Assembly (NCBI GenBank): GCA_900553305.1
Contig: USDI01000071.1
Coordinates: 1 to 9,889, forward strand
Reading direction: 5' to 3'
Origin: an uncultured Lachnospiraceae bacterium
GTDB taxonomy: Bacteria; Bacillota; Clostridia; Lachnospirales; Lachnospiraceae
DNA length: 9,889 nt
The notes beneath the pieces were generated by a model. It was not told the origin of the DNA. It saw only the letters and a program-made list of their open reading frames with translations, and made no database searches. Positions 1 to 5,593 of this stretch are shown one piece after another. Positions within the stretch are counted from its first letter, which is position 1. Each line of letters begins with the position of its first letter. The translations under genes and the position numbers were made by a program.

Positions 1-36
1 GTAGATTTGTACAGTTATCAGATGAAAATTTACTAG
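1..36 (+). CDS. Possible 3' end of an upstream gene (partial)
   Basis: Frame 1 is open from the left edge and ends at a TAG at 34-36, giving only eleven residues (VDLYSYQMKIY). The only support is position: the stop lies about ten bases before a strong terminator-like hairpin, as expected for the tail of a plus-strand gene. Frame 3 is also open here and runs past the hairpin deep into the MATE gene, so it is the less likely choice. The piece is too short to assign a product. Confidence 0.25.
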   Translation, partial: VDLYSYQMKIY

Positions 37-45
37 AAATCAGGC

Positions 46-86
46 AAAGCGTGAGTATACTACAATATAGTATATTCACGCTTTTT
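46..86 (+). terminator. Strong hairpin plus T-run: terminator of upstream gene or MATE leader attenuator
   Basis: The arms at 46-62 and 68-84 pair over 17 bp with a single G-T pair and a 5-nt loop (63-67). The last bases of the right arm merge into TTTTT at 82-86. This is a classic Rho-independent shape. Only 37 nt separate the T-run from the MATE start, which leaves little room for a separate promoter. The hairpin may therefore end the upstream transcript, or sit in the MATE leader and limit read-through into it. Confidence 0.75.
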
Positions 87-123
87 GTGTGGAGCACTTG
101 TAGTAAGGTTAAAGGAGTAAGAT

Positions 124-1494
124 ATGGCAAAGAGTGCAACAAAGGATATGACCGTGGGATCTCCCATGAAATTGATTTTAAGCTTTTCCATGCCGCTACT
201 GATCGGATTTATTTTTCAGCAGTTTTACAGTGTGGTAGATACCTTTATTGTGGGAAGAACGCTGGGAATGAATGCCCTTGCGGGCGTTGGCGCAACCGGA
301 AGCATTAACTTCCTGATTGTCGGATTTGTAATGGGTGTGTGCGGTGGATGTGTGATTCCGATTGCACAGCGTTTTGGTGCAAAGGATTATTCGGACATGC
401 GCAAATATGTGGCGAACTGTGTATGGCTCGGAATTGTCATGTCCCTGGTAATTACTGTGGTGGTATGTATTCTGTGCCGCAATATTTTAACATGGATGAA
501 GACGCCGGAGGATATTTTTGAGTATTCTTATCAGTATATCTTTATTGTGTTTTTAGGAATCCCGGCGACCTACCTTTATAATATTCTGTCCGGCATCATG
601 CGTTCGATGGGAAACAGCAAGATTCCGTTGGTGTTCCTGATTATTTCCTCTGCAATTAATATTGCACTGGATCTGATCTGCATCATCAATCTGCATATGG
701 GGGTTTCCGGAGCAGCGGTTGCAACGGTTGCTTCCCAGTTGATTTCAGGCATTCTCTGTCTGATTTATATGATGAAGAAATTTGAAATTCTTCGTATTAC
801 AAAGGATGAATGGAAGCTTAGTATGCCTCATATCGGTATGCTGTGTGCCATGGGTGTGCCGATGGGATTGCAGTATTCCATTACTGCAATCGGCTCGGTT
901 ATCTTACAGACTTCCGTAAATACTCTTGGAGCCACAGCCGTTGCGGCCGTTACTGCGGGAAGCAAGGTCAGCATGTTCTTCTGTTGTGCGTATGATGCGC
1001 TTGGAACGACGATGGCAACCTATGGTGGTCAGAACGTGGGAGCAAAGAAGCTGGACCGGTTGGGCAAGGGACTCTTTGCCTGCAGTATTTTTGGCATTAT
1101 CTATTCGATCCTGGCATTTATTATCCTGTATTTTGCAGGTGGAACACTGTGCGGACTTTTCGTAACGGATGCCAGCCAGGAGCTGCTTGACAGCTCCAGA
1201 CAATTCCTGTTAATCAATGCGGCTTTCTATGTTCCGCTGGTATTCGTGAACGTGATCCGGTACATGATTCAGGGAATGGGATTCAGTACCTTTGCCATTC
1301 TGTCAGGAGTATTCGAGATGGTAGCAAGAACGTTGATGGGTATTTTCATTGTCCCGGCGTTTGGATTTACCGGAGCTTGCTTTGCAAGCCCGCTTGCCTG
1401 GATTATGGCAGATATTTTCCTTGTTCCGGCATACTTTTATGTCAGAAGGAAGCTTGAGAGAACTCTCAACGGAGAAAAAATAGCAGCTACGTGA
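124..1494 (+). CDS. MATE-family multidrug/cation antiporter (456 aa)
   Basis: This is an integral membrane efflux protein of the MATE family, which exports cationic drugs or metabolites in exchange for Na+ or H+. The 456 residues match the usual family length and show about twelve hydrophobic segments in two homologous halves. The N-terminus is typical: a GSPMKLILSFSMPLLIGFIFQQ stretch forms the first helix, then VVDTFIVGR, then a glycine-rich helix ending in AQRFGAKD. The second half has the matching GVPMGLQYS and GAKKLDRLGKG elements. The ATG at 124 has an AAAGGAG ribosome site at 111-117, six bases upstream. It sits just after a strong hairpin and faces the convergent hydrolase gene. The closest subgroup is probably the MepA/DinF-like MATEs of Firmicutes. 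Substrate cannot be read from sequence. Confidence 0.93.
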   Translation: MAKSATKDMTVGSPMKLILSFSMPLLIGFIFQQFYSVVDTFIVGRTLGMNALAGVGATGSINFLIVGFVMGVCGGCVIPIAQRFGAKDYSDMRKYVANCVWLGIVMSLVITVVVCILCRNILTWMKTPEDIFEYSYQYIFIVFLGIPATYLYNILSGIMRSMGNSKIPLVFLIISSAINIALDLICIINLHMGVSGAAVATVASQLISGILCLIYMMKKFEILRITKDEWKLSMPHIGMLCAMGVPMGLQYSITAIGSVILQTSVNTLGATAVAAVTAGSKVSMFFCCAYDALGTTMATYGGQNVGAKKLDRLGKGLFACSIFGIIYSILAFIILYFAGGTLCGLFVTDASQELLDSSRQFLLINAAFYVPLVFVNVIRYMIQGMGFSTFAILSGVFEMVARTLMGIFIVPAFGFTGACFASPLAWIMADIFLVPAYFYVRRKLERTLNGEKIAAT

Positions 1495-1509
1495 TGCAGC
1501 TGCTATTTT
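1475..1509. terminator. Shared bidirectional hairpin terminator between MATE and the GH2 gene
   Basis: A perfect 12-bp inverted repeat (1477-1488 with 1498-1509, 9-nt loop) spans the last codons and TGA stop of the MATE gene. Read on the minus strand, the hairpin is followed by six Ts (complement of 1475-1480) and lies 38 nt after the hydrolase stop, so it is a good terminator for that gene. Read on the plus strand it ends in TTTT, a weaker but plausible terminator for the MATE gene. The final MATE residues (KIAAT) are encoded by the left arm and loop. Confidence 0.75.
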
Positions 1510-1582
1510 GAAGGTTATTATCTTGAAGGTTACGATTTGGAACACTATTATTTGGAAAGTAGTTCTTCGGAAGGCTCCGGTA
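1508..1582. repeat. Degenerate 15-nt tandem repeat, five units
   Basis: Units start at 1508, 1523, 1538, 1553 and 1568, with cores TTGAAGG, TTGAAGG, TGGAACA, TGGAAAG and CGGAAGG, each exactly 15 nt apart. The first two are nearly identical (TTGAAGGTTA). The array runs from the terminator arm through the hydrolase stop (1548-1550) into its last codons. The later units are weak and could be chance, so the clear part is the first two copies. Confidence 0.4.
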
Positions 1583-3425
1583 GTTGGAGTTTTACGACCT
1601 TCCGGTCGTAGGTGAGGATTCCGTTGACTTCCTCCTCGATATCCGATACCTGAGTATAAACGGCACCGCTTAAGCCCTGTTCCCGTAGTGGGAGGAGGGC
1701 TTTTTTAATGAGATCATCATAGGCTTTTGAGAATTCTTCCTTTGTATCATAACGCTTGTAACCGAAGATCCGCTCCACACTGCTGTGCCCGTCGATGTGA
1801 CAGGCGAAGCCGCCATATTCGGACAGGAAGAAAGCACGGGTCTTCTTATGTTTCTTCCATTCTCCGGCAGTAACCTTAAGCCGCCGGAAGTAATTGTGTA
1901 CGCTGATAAAGTCTCCGGCCCCCTGGTCAAACCAGCCGCTTGCCGCATCGATGAGGCGTGTCGGATCCTGTGCACGGATGGATTCTGCGATACGCGCCGA
2001 ATCAAACTGTCCCCAGCCTTCGTTAAAGGGACACCAGATGGCAATGGAGGGGAAGAATTTCAGGTAATCAATCATATCTGCCAGTTCATCCTCCCACTCG
2101 TCACGGGCATTTTCATCCTCTCTTGCAAAAAGGTGATAAGCCTGATCGGAGATGTGGCGCGCCAAAGAAGGGCATACCGTGGGCAGATAGTTGATAAACG
2201 GCATCCGATACTGGCCGCCGCCGTTAATCATATCCTGACAGACGATCATGCCAAGGCGGTCACAGTGGTAATACCATCTTGCCGATTCGACCTTTAGGTG
2301 CTTACGCATCATATTAAAGCCCAGTTTTTTCATGGTTGTGATATCATAGAGCAATGCTTCATCAGAGGGAGCGGTCATTAATCCGTCCGACCAGTAGCCC
2401 TGATCTAAGACACCCATGAGGAAATAAGGCTTGTGATTGAGGCAGAAGACCGGTTTATCCTCCGATAATTCAATGGTATAGGTGCGCAGGGCAAAGTAGG
2501 TCTTCACCTCGTCTTTGCCTAAGGTTACCGTTACCGGATAAAGCGCGGGAGTTTCCGGAGTCCATGGGAAAAACAGTTCATCCGGAATAGAAACGGTGAA
2601 ATCGTAGGACTGGGACTGCACATGGTGTCTGTGCACATCGGTAAGGTTACTCTTCGGAGTCAGGGACTGCTGGAACAATACCTGTCTTTCATCCGGTGCC
2701 ATGACACAGATGCGCAGCATTGGAAGTGCATCACACAGGGCCGTATCGACCTCAATGAACACCTCCTGCCGGTCAAAGTCGGGTTCTATAGTGATATGAT
2801 CAATGTGGGTGGCAGGGATCCATTCCATCCAGACGGTCTGCCAGATGCCGCTCTGTGCCGTATAAAAGATACCGCCACGCTTTAAAATCTGTTTCCCACG
2901 GCTCTGGGAGCTTTCATCGCTTGGATCGCTGACACGTACCATCAGCTCGTTCTCACATTTTTCCAGAAAATCTGTAATATCGCAGTCAAAGGGAAGGTAC
3001 CCGCCACGATGGGATGTTACTTTGTTTCCGTTGAGAAAAATGTCGGCTTCATAGTCGATTGCACCGAAATGAAGGATCAGACGGTGGCCATTAAAGAGAT
3101 CCATTTCGTCAACCGGGAGCAGACGGCGGTACCAGAGGTATTCGTCCGGCTGCAGCTGGCGTTCCACACCCGACAGGATCGCCTCAGGGGAAAAAGGAAC
3201 GAGAATCTGTCCATCGTAGCGATCAGGAAATCCTTTTTTCGACTGGATGGCGTAATCCCATAAGCCATTTAAGTTGATATAGGATGGGCGTTCAAATTGG
3301 GGGCGCGGGTATTCCGTAAGTACCTTATCCTTTGAAAGCGACTCTCCAAAGGGAGTCGTAAGACGCTCTAAGGGGTCTTCATTATGCGGCTTAATGATGC
3401 TTCGCAGCGCATCCTTGAAATCCAT
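1548..3425 (-). CDS. Glycoside hydrolase family 2 enzyme (beta-galactosidase/beta-glucuronidase-like), cytoplasmic
   Basis: This retaining glycosidase has the GH2 domain order: an N-terminal jelly-roll sugar-binding domain (about residues 45-205, with NLNGLWDYAI and the LWYRR and GAIDYEADIFLNG elements), an immunoglobulin-like domain (about 206-320) and a C-terminal TIM barrel (about 325-600). The expected acid/base is Glu469 in FNEGWGQF and the expected nucleophile is Glu536 in LSEYGG. The 67-residue spacing and order fit the family. There is no signal peptide, so it should act in the cytoplasm on imported oligosaccharides or glycosides. An ATG exists at 3443, but 3425 (MDFKDALRS) is preferred because the ribosome site GGAAAGG at 3435-3441 serves it at good spacing and overlaps the upstream ATGs; this gives 625 aa. 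No transporter gene is adjacent, so the substrate is open: galactoside, glucuronide, mannoside and others occur in GH2. Confidence 0.92.
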   Translation of the reverse strand: MDFKDALRSIIKPHNEDPLERLTTPFGESLSKDKVLTEYPRPQFERPSYINLNGLWDYAIQSKKGFPDRYDGQILVPFSPEAILSGVERQLQPDEYLWYRRLLPVDEMDLFNGHRLILHFGAIDYEADIFLNGNKVTSHRGGYLPFDCDITDFLEKCENELMVRVSDPSDESSQSRGKQILKRGGIFYTAQSGIWQTVWMEWIPATHIDHITIEPDFDRQEVFIEVDTALCDALPMLRICVMAPDERQVLFQQSLTPKSNLTDVHRHHVQSQSYDFTVSIPDELFFPWTPETPALYPVTVTLGKDEVKTYFALRTYTIELSEDKPVFCLNHKPYFLMGVLDQGYWSDGLMTAPSDEALLYDITTMKKLGFNMMRKHLKVESARWYYHCDRLGMIVCQDMINGGGQYRMPFINYLPTVCPSLARHISDQAYHLFAREDENARDEWEDELADMIDYLKFFPSIAIWCPFNEGWGQFDSARIAESIRAQDPTRLIDAASGWFDQGAGDFISVHNYFRRLKVTAGEWKKHKKTRAFFLSEYGGFACHIDGHSSVERIFGYKRYDTKEEFSKAYDDLIKKALLPLREQGLSGAVYTQVSDIEEEVNGILTYDRKVVKLQLPEPSEELLSK

Positions 3426-3433
3426 AGTATCCA

Positions 3434-3441
3434 TCCTTTCC
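3434..3441 (-). promoter_or_regulatory. Ribosome binding site deciding the GH2 start
   Basis: On the minus strand the sequence reads GGAAAGGA, about eight to nine bases before the ATG at 3425. Upstream in-frame ATGs at 3443 and 3434 abut or overlap this site and have no comparable site of their own. This argues for a 625-residue protein starting at 3425. Confidence 0.65.
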
Positions 3442-3504
3442 AATTTGATAATTATTTAGAATCCTAAGTTTCTGCATGGCTGAACTGTTACTCAATTTGT
3501 GTAG

Positions 3505-3533
3505 TTCTGAATCGTTCTGTTTTATGGTACAAT
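3505..3533 (+). promoter_or_regulatory. Candidate sigma-A extended -10 promoter for the ylmH-AEC unit
   Basis: The -10 is TACAAT at 3528-3533, preceded by TGG (a TGN extended -10). A weak -35 (TTCTGA, 3505-3510) lies 17 bp upstream. Transcription would start near 3540, leaving a leader of about 70 nt before the TTG start at 3612. The -35 matches the consensus at only three of six positions, so the call rests on the extended -10. Confidence 0.5.
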
Positions 3534-3543
3534 GAGCTTTAGA

Positions 3544-3554
3544 GAGAATTTCTC
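3544..3554. promoter_or_regulatory. Small palindrome between the two opposed promoters (possible operator)
   Basis: GAGAA-T-TTCTC is a perfect 11-nt palindrome. It lies between the two candidate -10 elements, where either start site would be occluded by a bound protein. It is short enough to occur by chance. Confidence 0.2.
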
Positions 3555-3564
3555 CATTGGATAT

Positions 3565-3594
3565 AGTATAGCACAGAATAAACAAGAGCAACAA
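3565..3594 (-). promoter_or_regulatory. Candidate sigma-A extended -10 promoter for the GH2 gene
   Basis: Read on the minus strand, TGC-TATACT forms an extended -10 (hexamer at 3565-3570). A TTGTTG -35 (3589-3594) lies 18 bp upstream. The start would be near 3558 with a leader of about 130 nt. It points towards the plus-strand promoter at 3505-3533, so the two transcripts would overlap for about 20 nt at their 5' ends. Confidence 0.5.
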
Positions 3595-3600
3595 AGGAAA

Positions 3601-3607
3601 GAGGAAA
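3601..3607 (+). promoter_or_regulatory. Ribosome binding site for the TTG-initiated S4 protein
   Basis: GAGGAAA lies four bases before the TTG at 3612. The reading frame is closed by TAA at 3579-3581, with no ATG or GTG between that stop and the TTG. The next in-frame Met, in SVFYSM, would remove about 40 residues. TTG is therefore the best start. Confidence 0.65.
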
Positions 3608-3611
3608 TTCA

Positions 3612-4346
3612 TTGAAAAACGAAGATGATCAGATATTAAGAAAGCATTTTACAGATCTGGCGCGGAAAGCGGATCAGAGTCATATTGCAACCTTTACAGG
3701 TTTCTTAAGTCTGCCGGAGCAGTCCGTCTTTTATTCCATGGACTTTTCGTATGTACCATACTGCGTTTTTGGAGGTCAGGAGGGCTGCGAGCGGGCGGTG
3801 ATCCGGTTTGGTGAGGAATGGGAGTTCCCGATCTGTTGTATCAGAATGGCACCGTTAATGAATAAGTTTGCAGATGCGCTGACACACCGGGATTTTCTTG
3901 GGGCACTCATGAACCTTGGGATTGAACGGAGTACGCTGGGAGATATTTATATTGAGGACAAGACGGGGTATCTGTTCTGTCTGAAAAGCATGGCGGATTA
4001 CATTATCGAGAATCTTACACGGATCCGGCATACAAGCGTACAGTGTACGGTCTGTGAAGAGCCGCCGACGTTTTTACAGAAGGAGCCGGAGGAAAAGCTT
4101 ATCCAGATCAGCTCCGAACGGACAGATGCGCTGATTGCGGGCGTGTATCATCTTTCACGGACGGAGAGTAATGAACTGTTCCGGGAGCAGAAAGTGTTTA
4201 TTAACGGAAGACTGTGTGAGAATAACAGCCGGGCTTTGAAGGAGGGTGATCAGATTACCGTCCGTGGCTATGGGAAGTTTTCCTATGAGGGCGCAAAAGG
4301 GTTAAGCAAGAAAGGAAAAGTGAATGTGAGGGTTCTGGTATGGTGA
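3612..4346 (+). CDS. ylmH: YlmH-type RNA-binding protein with C-terminal S4 domain
   Basis: The 244 residues match the YlmH family in length and layout. An N-terminal YlmH-specific region (about 1-165) is followed by an S4 RNA-binding domain (about 168-244). The S4 core is visible in LSRTESNELFREQKVFINGR, then ALKEGDQITVRGYGKF. In Firmicutes YlmH sits in the sepF-ylmG-ylmH-divIVA cell-division cluster; more recent work links it to ribosome-associated quality control as an RqcP-like S4 protein. This copy is not in that cluster, lying instead before an AEC permease it overlaps by 7 nt, so the two are probably co-transcribed and translationally coupled. Initiation at TTG is the only start that keeps the conserved N-terminus and may hold expression low. 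The cytoplasmic RNA-binding role is confident; the pathway is inferred from family knowledge. Confidence 0.88.
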   Translation: MKNEDDQILRKHFTDLARKADQSHIATFTGFLSLPEQSVFYSMDFSYVPYCVFGGQEGCERAVIRFGEEWEFPICCIRMAPLMNKFADALTHRDFLGALMNLGIERSTLGDIYIEDKTGYLFCLKSMADYIIENLTRIRHTSVQCTVCEEPPTFLQKEPEEKLIQISSERTDALIAGVYHLSRTESNELFREQKVFINGRLCENNSRALKEGDQITVRGYGKFSYEGAKGLSKKGKVNVRVLVW

Positions 4347-5410
4347 TGCTGCAGCAGATGACCGTGATGTTTCTGATGATGGCGGTTGGATATTTATGTT
4401 ATAAAAAGCAGATTCTTACTGAAGAGGTAAGCAAAAAGGTTTCTGCGATTGTGGTGAATGTAGCCAATCCCTGTATGATTTTAAGCAGTGCACTGACTGA
4501 CCAGCAGATGAGGGGAAAGGAACTGTTACAGACGCTTGCAATTGTGGCTTTGATGTATGTGTTTTTACTTGTTGTGGCACAGCTTCTTCCAAAGATTTTG
4601 CGTATACGGAAGGAGAGCCGTGGAGCCTATGCAGCGATGACCGTTTTTGCCAACATTGGATTTATGGGATTTCCGGTACTGGCAGCCATGTACGGCAATG
4701 GAGCGCTTTTGTATGGAGCAGTCTTTCAAATTCCGTTTAATATTCTGATTTATACCTATGGAGTGGCGGTGCTGACAAGAAGGCCGGATACTTACGAGAA
4801 AGCAGAGCCGGATGGAAAACCAGAGTTGGATGGAAAAACAGAGATGACCGGAAAGACCGGGAAATGTCAGAATGTGCAAAGCATAACAGAAACTGTGAAT
4901 GAGAAGTTTGAAAATAAAGAAAGTAACAGGGAGCAGCATGGGAAGATACAGGAAATAGCGGAAGTTGTGAAAAAGATCTTCAATATCGGAGTGATCGCCT
5001 GTATTGCCGCTATGCTGATTTACTTTCTGCAGATTCCGGTGCCTTCTTTTTTGCAGGCATTCATTACGAATCTGGGGAATCTTACGGCTCCGTTAAGTAT
5101 GATGATTATCGGAGCATCCCTTGCACAGATGCCGTTAAAGGAGCTGTTTCTGGATAAGAAGCTGTTACTGTTTTCGCTGGTGAAGCTGTTGCTTCTTCCG
5201 GCTGTCTGGATGATCATGGTGAATCGTGTGGCAGAGCAGGAAATTTTACGGGGTGTGTGCCTTGTGATGATGGCAACTCCGGCAGGAAGTATGACGGCGA
5301 TGCTCGCTCAGCAGTATGGTGGGGATTATGAAACGGCTTCCCGCGGCGTAGCGCTTACTACGGTGCTGTCTGTGATCACCATGCCGCTTCTGGCTGCGGT
5401 ATTTCTGTGA
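4340..5410 (+). CDS. AEC-family (auxin efflux carrier-like) permease with long repeat-bearing loop
   Basis: This is a membrane permease of the AEC family, whose bacterial members include malate and other organic-acid transporters. The N-terminal half has about five hydrophobic segments, with the family-typical NPCMILSSAL and NIGFMGFPVL stretches. The C-terminal half resumes near residue 212 with about five more and carries MMIIGASLAQMPL and ATPAGSMTAMLAQQYGGD, ending in helix LTTVLSVITMPLLAAVFL. Between the halves is a charged loop of about 65 residues (about 147-212), longer than I expect for this family, containing three six-residue repeats. The start at 4340 has GAGGG at 4328-4332, seven bases upstream; an ATG at 4346 overlapping the ylmH stop is an alternative. 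It overlaps ylmH by 7 nt. The substrate is unknown. Confidence 0.88.
   Translation: MVMLQQMTVMFLMMAVGYLCYKKQILTEEVSKKVSAIVVNVANPCMILSSALTDQQMRGKELLQTLAIVALMYVFLLVVAQLLPKILRIRKESRGAYAAMTVFANIGFMGFPVLAAMYGNGALLYGAVFQIPFNILIYTYGVAVLTRRPDTYEKAEPDGKPELDGKTEMTGKTGKCQNVQSITETVNEKFENKESNREQHGKIQEIAEVVKKIFNIGVIACIAAMLIYFLQIPVPSFLQAFITNLGNLTAPLSMMIIGASLAQMPLKELFLDKKLLLFSLVKLLLLPAVWMIMVNRVAEQEILRGVCLVMMATPAGSMTAMLAQQYGGDYETASRGVALTTVLSVITMPLLAAVFL
4805..4858 (+). repeat. Three 18-nt tandem units encoding a six-residue repeat in the AEC loop
   Basis: Units at 4805-4822, 4823-4840 and 4841-4858 encode EPDGKP, ELDGKT and EMTGKT (residues 156-173), followed by a fading GK. The first two units are close at DNA level (GATGGAAAA shared); the third is more diverged. 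Being in-frame and in a hydrophilic loop, the expansion probably does not disturb the membrane fold. Confidence 0.7.
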
Positions 5411-5488
5411 ATGGAATGAGATCGCAGATCGCTGTCATTGTAATATGATAAAGAAGCTGCCTGGAAAGCATGAGAGCCGGTACCCAAA

Positions 5489-5501
5489 TTGTGGATCACA
5501 A
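5489..5501. promoter_or_regulatory. Short palindrome TTGTG-GAT-CACAA upstream of the deacetylase
   Basis: A perfect 5-bp dyad around a 3-nt centre lies about 95 nt before the deacetylase start. It resembles a small operator half-pair but is too short to assign, and it does not have CRP spacing. Confidence 0.15.
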
Positions 5502-5515
5502 ACGCAACAGAAATA

Positions 5516-5547
5516 GTCCTTATCATACATTGATCTGGCATAAGGAC
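5516..5547. repeat. Inverted repeat overlapping the putative deacetylase promoter
   Basis: GTCCTTAT (5516-5523) and ATAAGGAC (5540-5547) are perfect inverted copies around a 16-nt centre. No T-run follows, so it is not an obvious terminator for the AEC gene. The right arm overlaps the GCATA element of the putative promoter at 5538-5566, so an operator role is possible. Confidence 0.4.
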
Positions 5548-5566
5548 AAGAGATCCCAGCATATTT
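5538..5566 (+). promoter_or_regulatory. Possible forespore (sigma-G-like) promoter of the deacetylase
   Basis: GCATA (5538-5542) fits the -35 pattern G-H-A-T-R recalled for B. subtilis sigma-G. CATATTT (5560-5566) fits CATNHTA at six of seven positions. The spacer is 17 bp against an optimum of 18. The implied start near 5573 leaves about 20 nt before the ATG at 5594. No good sigma-A promoter was seen in the 183-nt gap. The match is short and the consensus is from Bacillus, so this is suggestive only. Confidence 0.3.
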
Positions 5567-5593
5567 TGTATAAAAAATATACCGGGATTTCTT

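Noticed and set aside
3..308. Open frame 3 through the left edge, beginning FVQLSDENLLEIRQ, resembling a bacteriocin leader (LSDEEL-type)
   Set aside because: The frame continues through a strong terminator hairpin and 180 nt into the MATE gene. There is no double-glycine site, no ribosome site and no processing or export gene nearby.
1303..1545. Minus-strand open frame with repeated TFKI residues just after the hydrolase stop
   Set aside because: The repeat reflects the 15-nt DNA periodicity. The frame lies across the shared terminator and the MATE C-terminal coding region.
5524..5531. CATACATT matching a sigma-E -10 element upstream of the deacetylase
   Set aside because: The sequence about 14 bp upstream (ACGCAACA) does not resemble the sigma-E -35, so the -10 match alone was not called.
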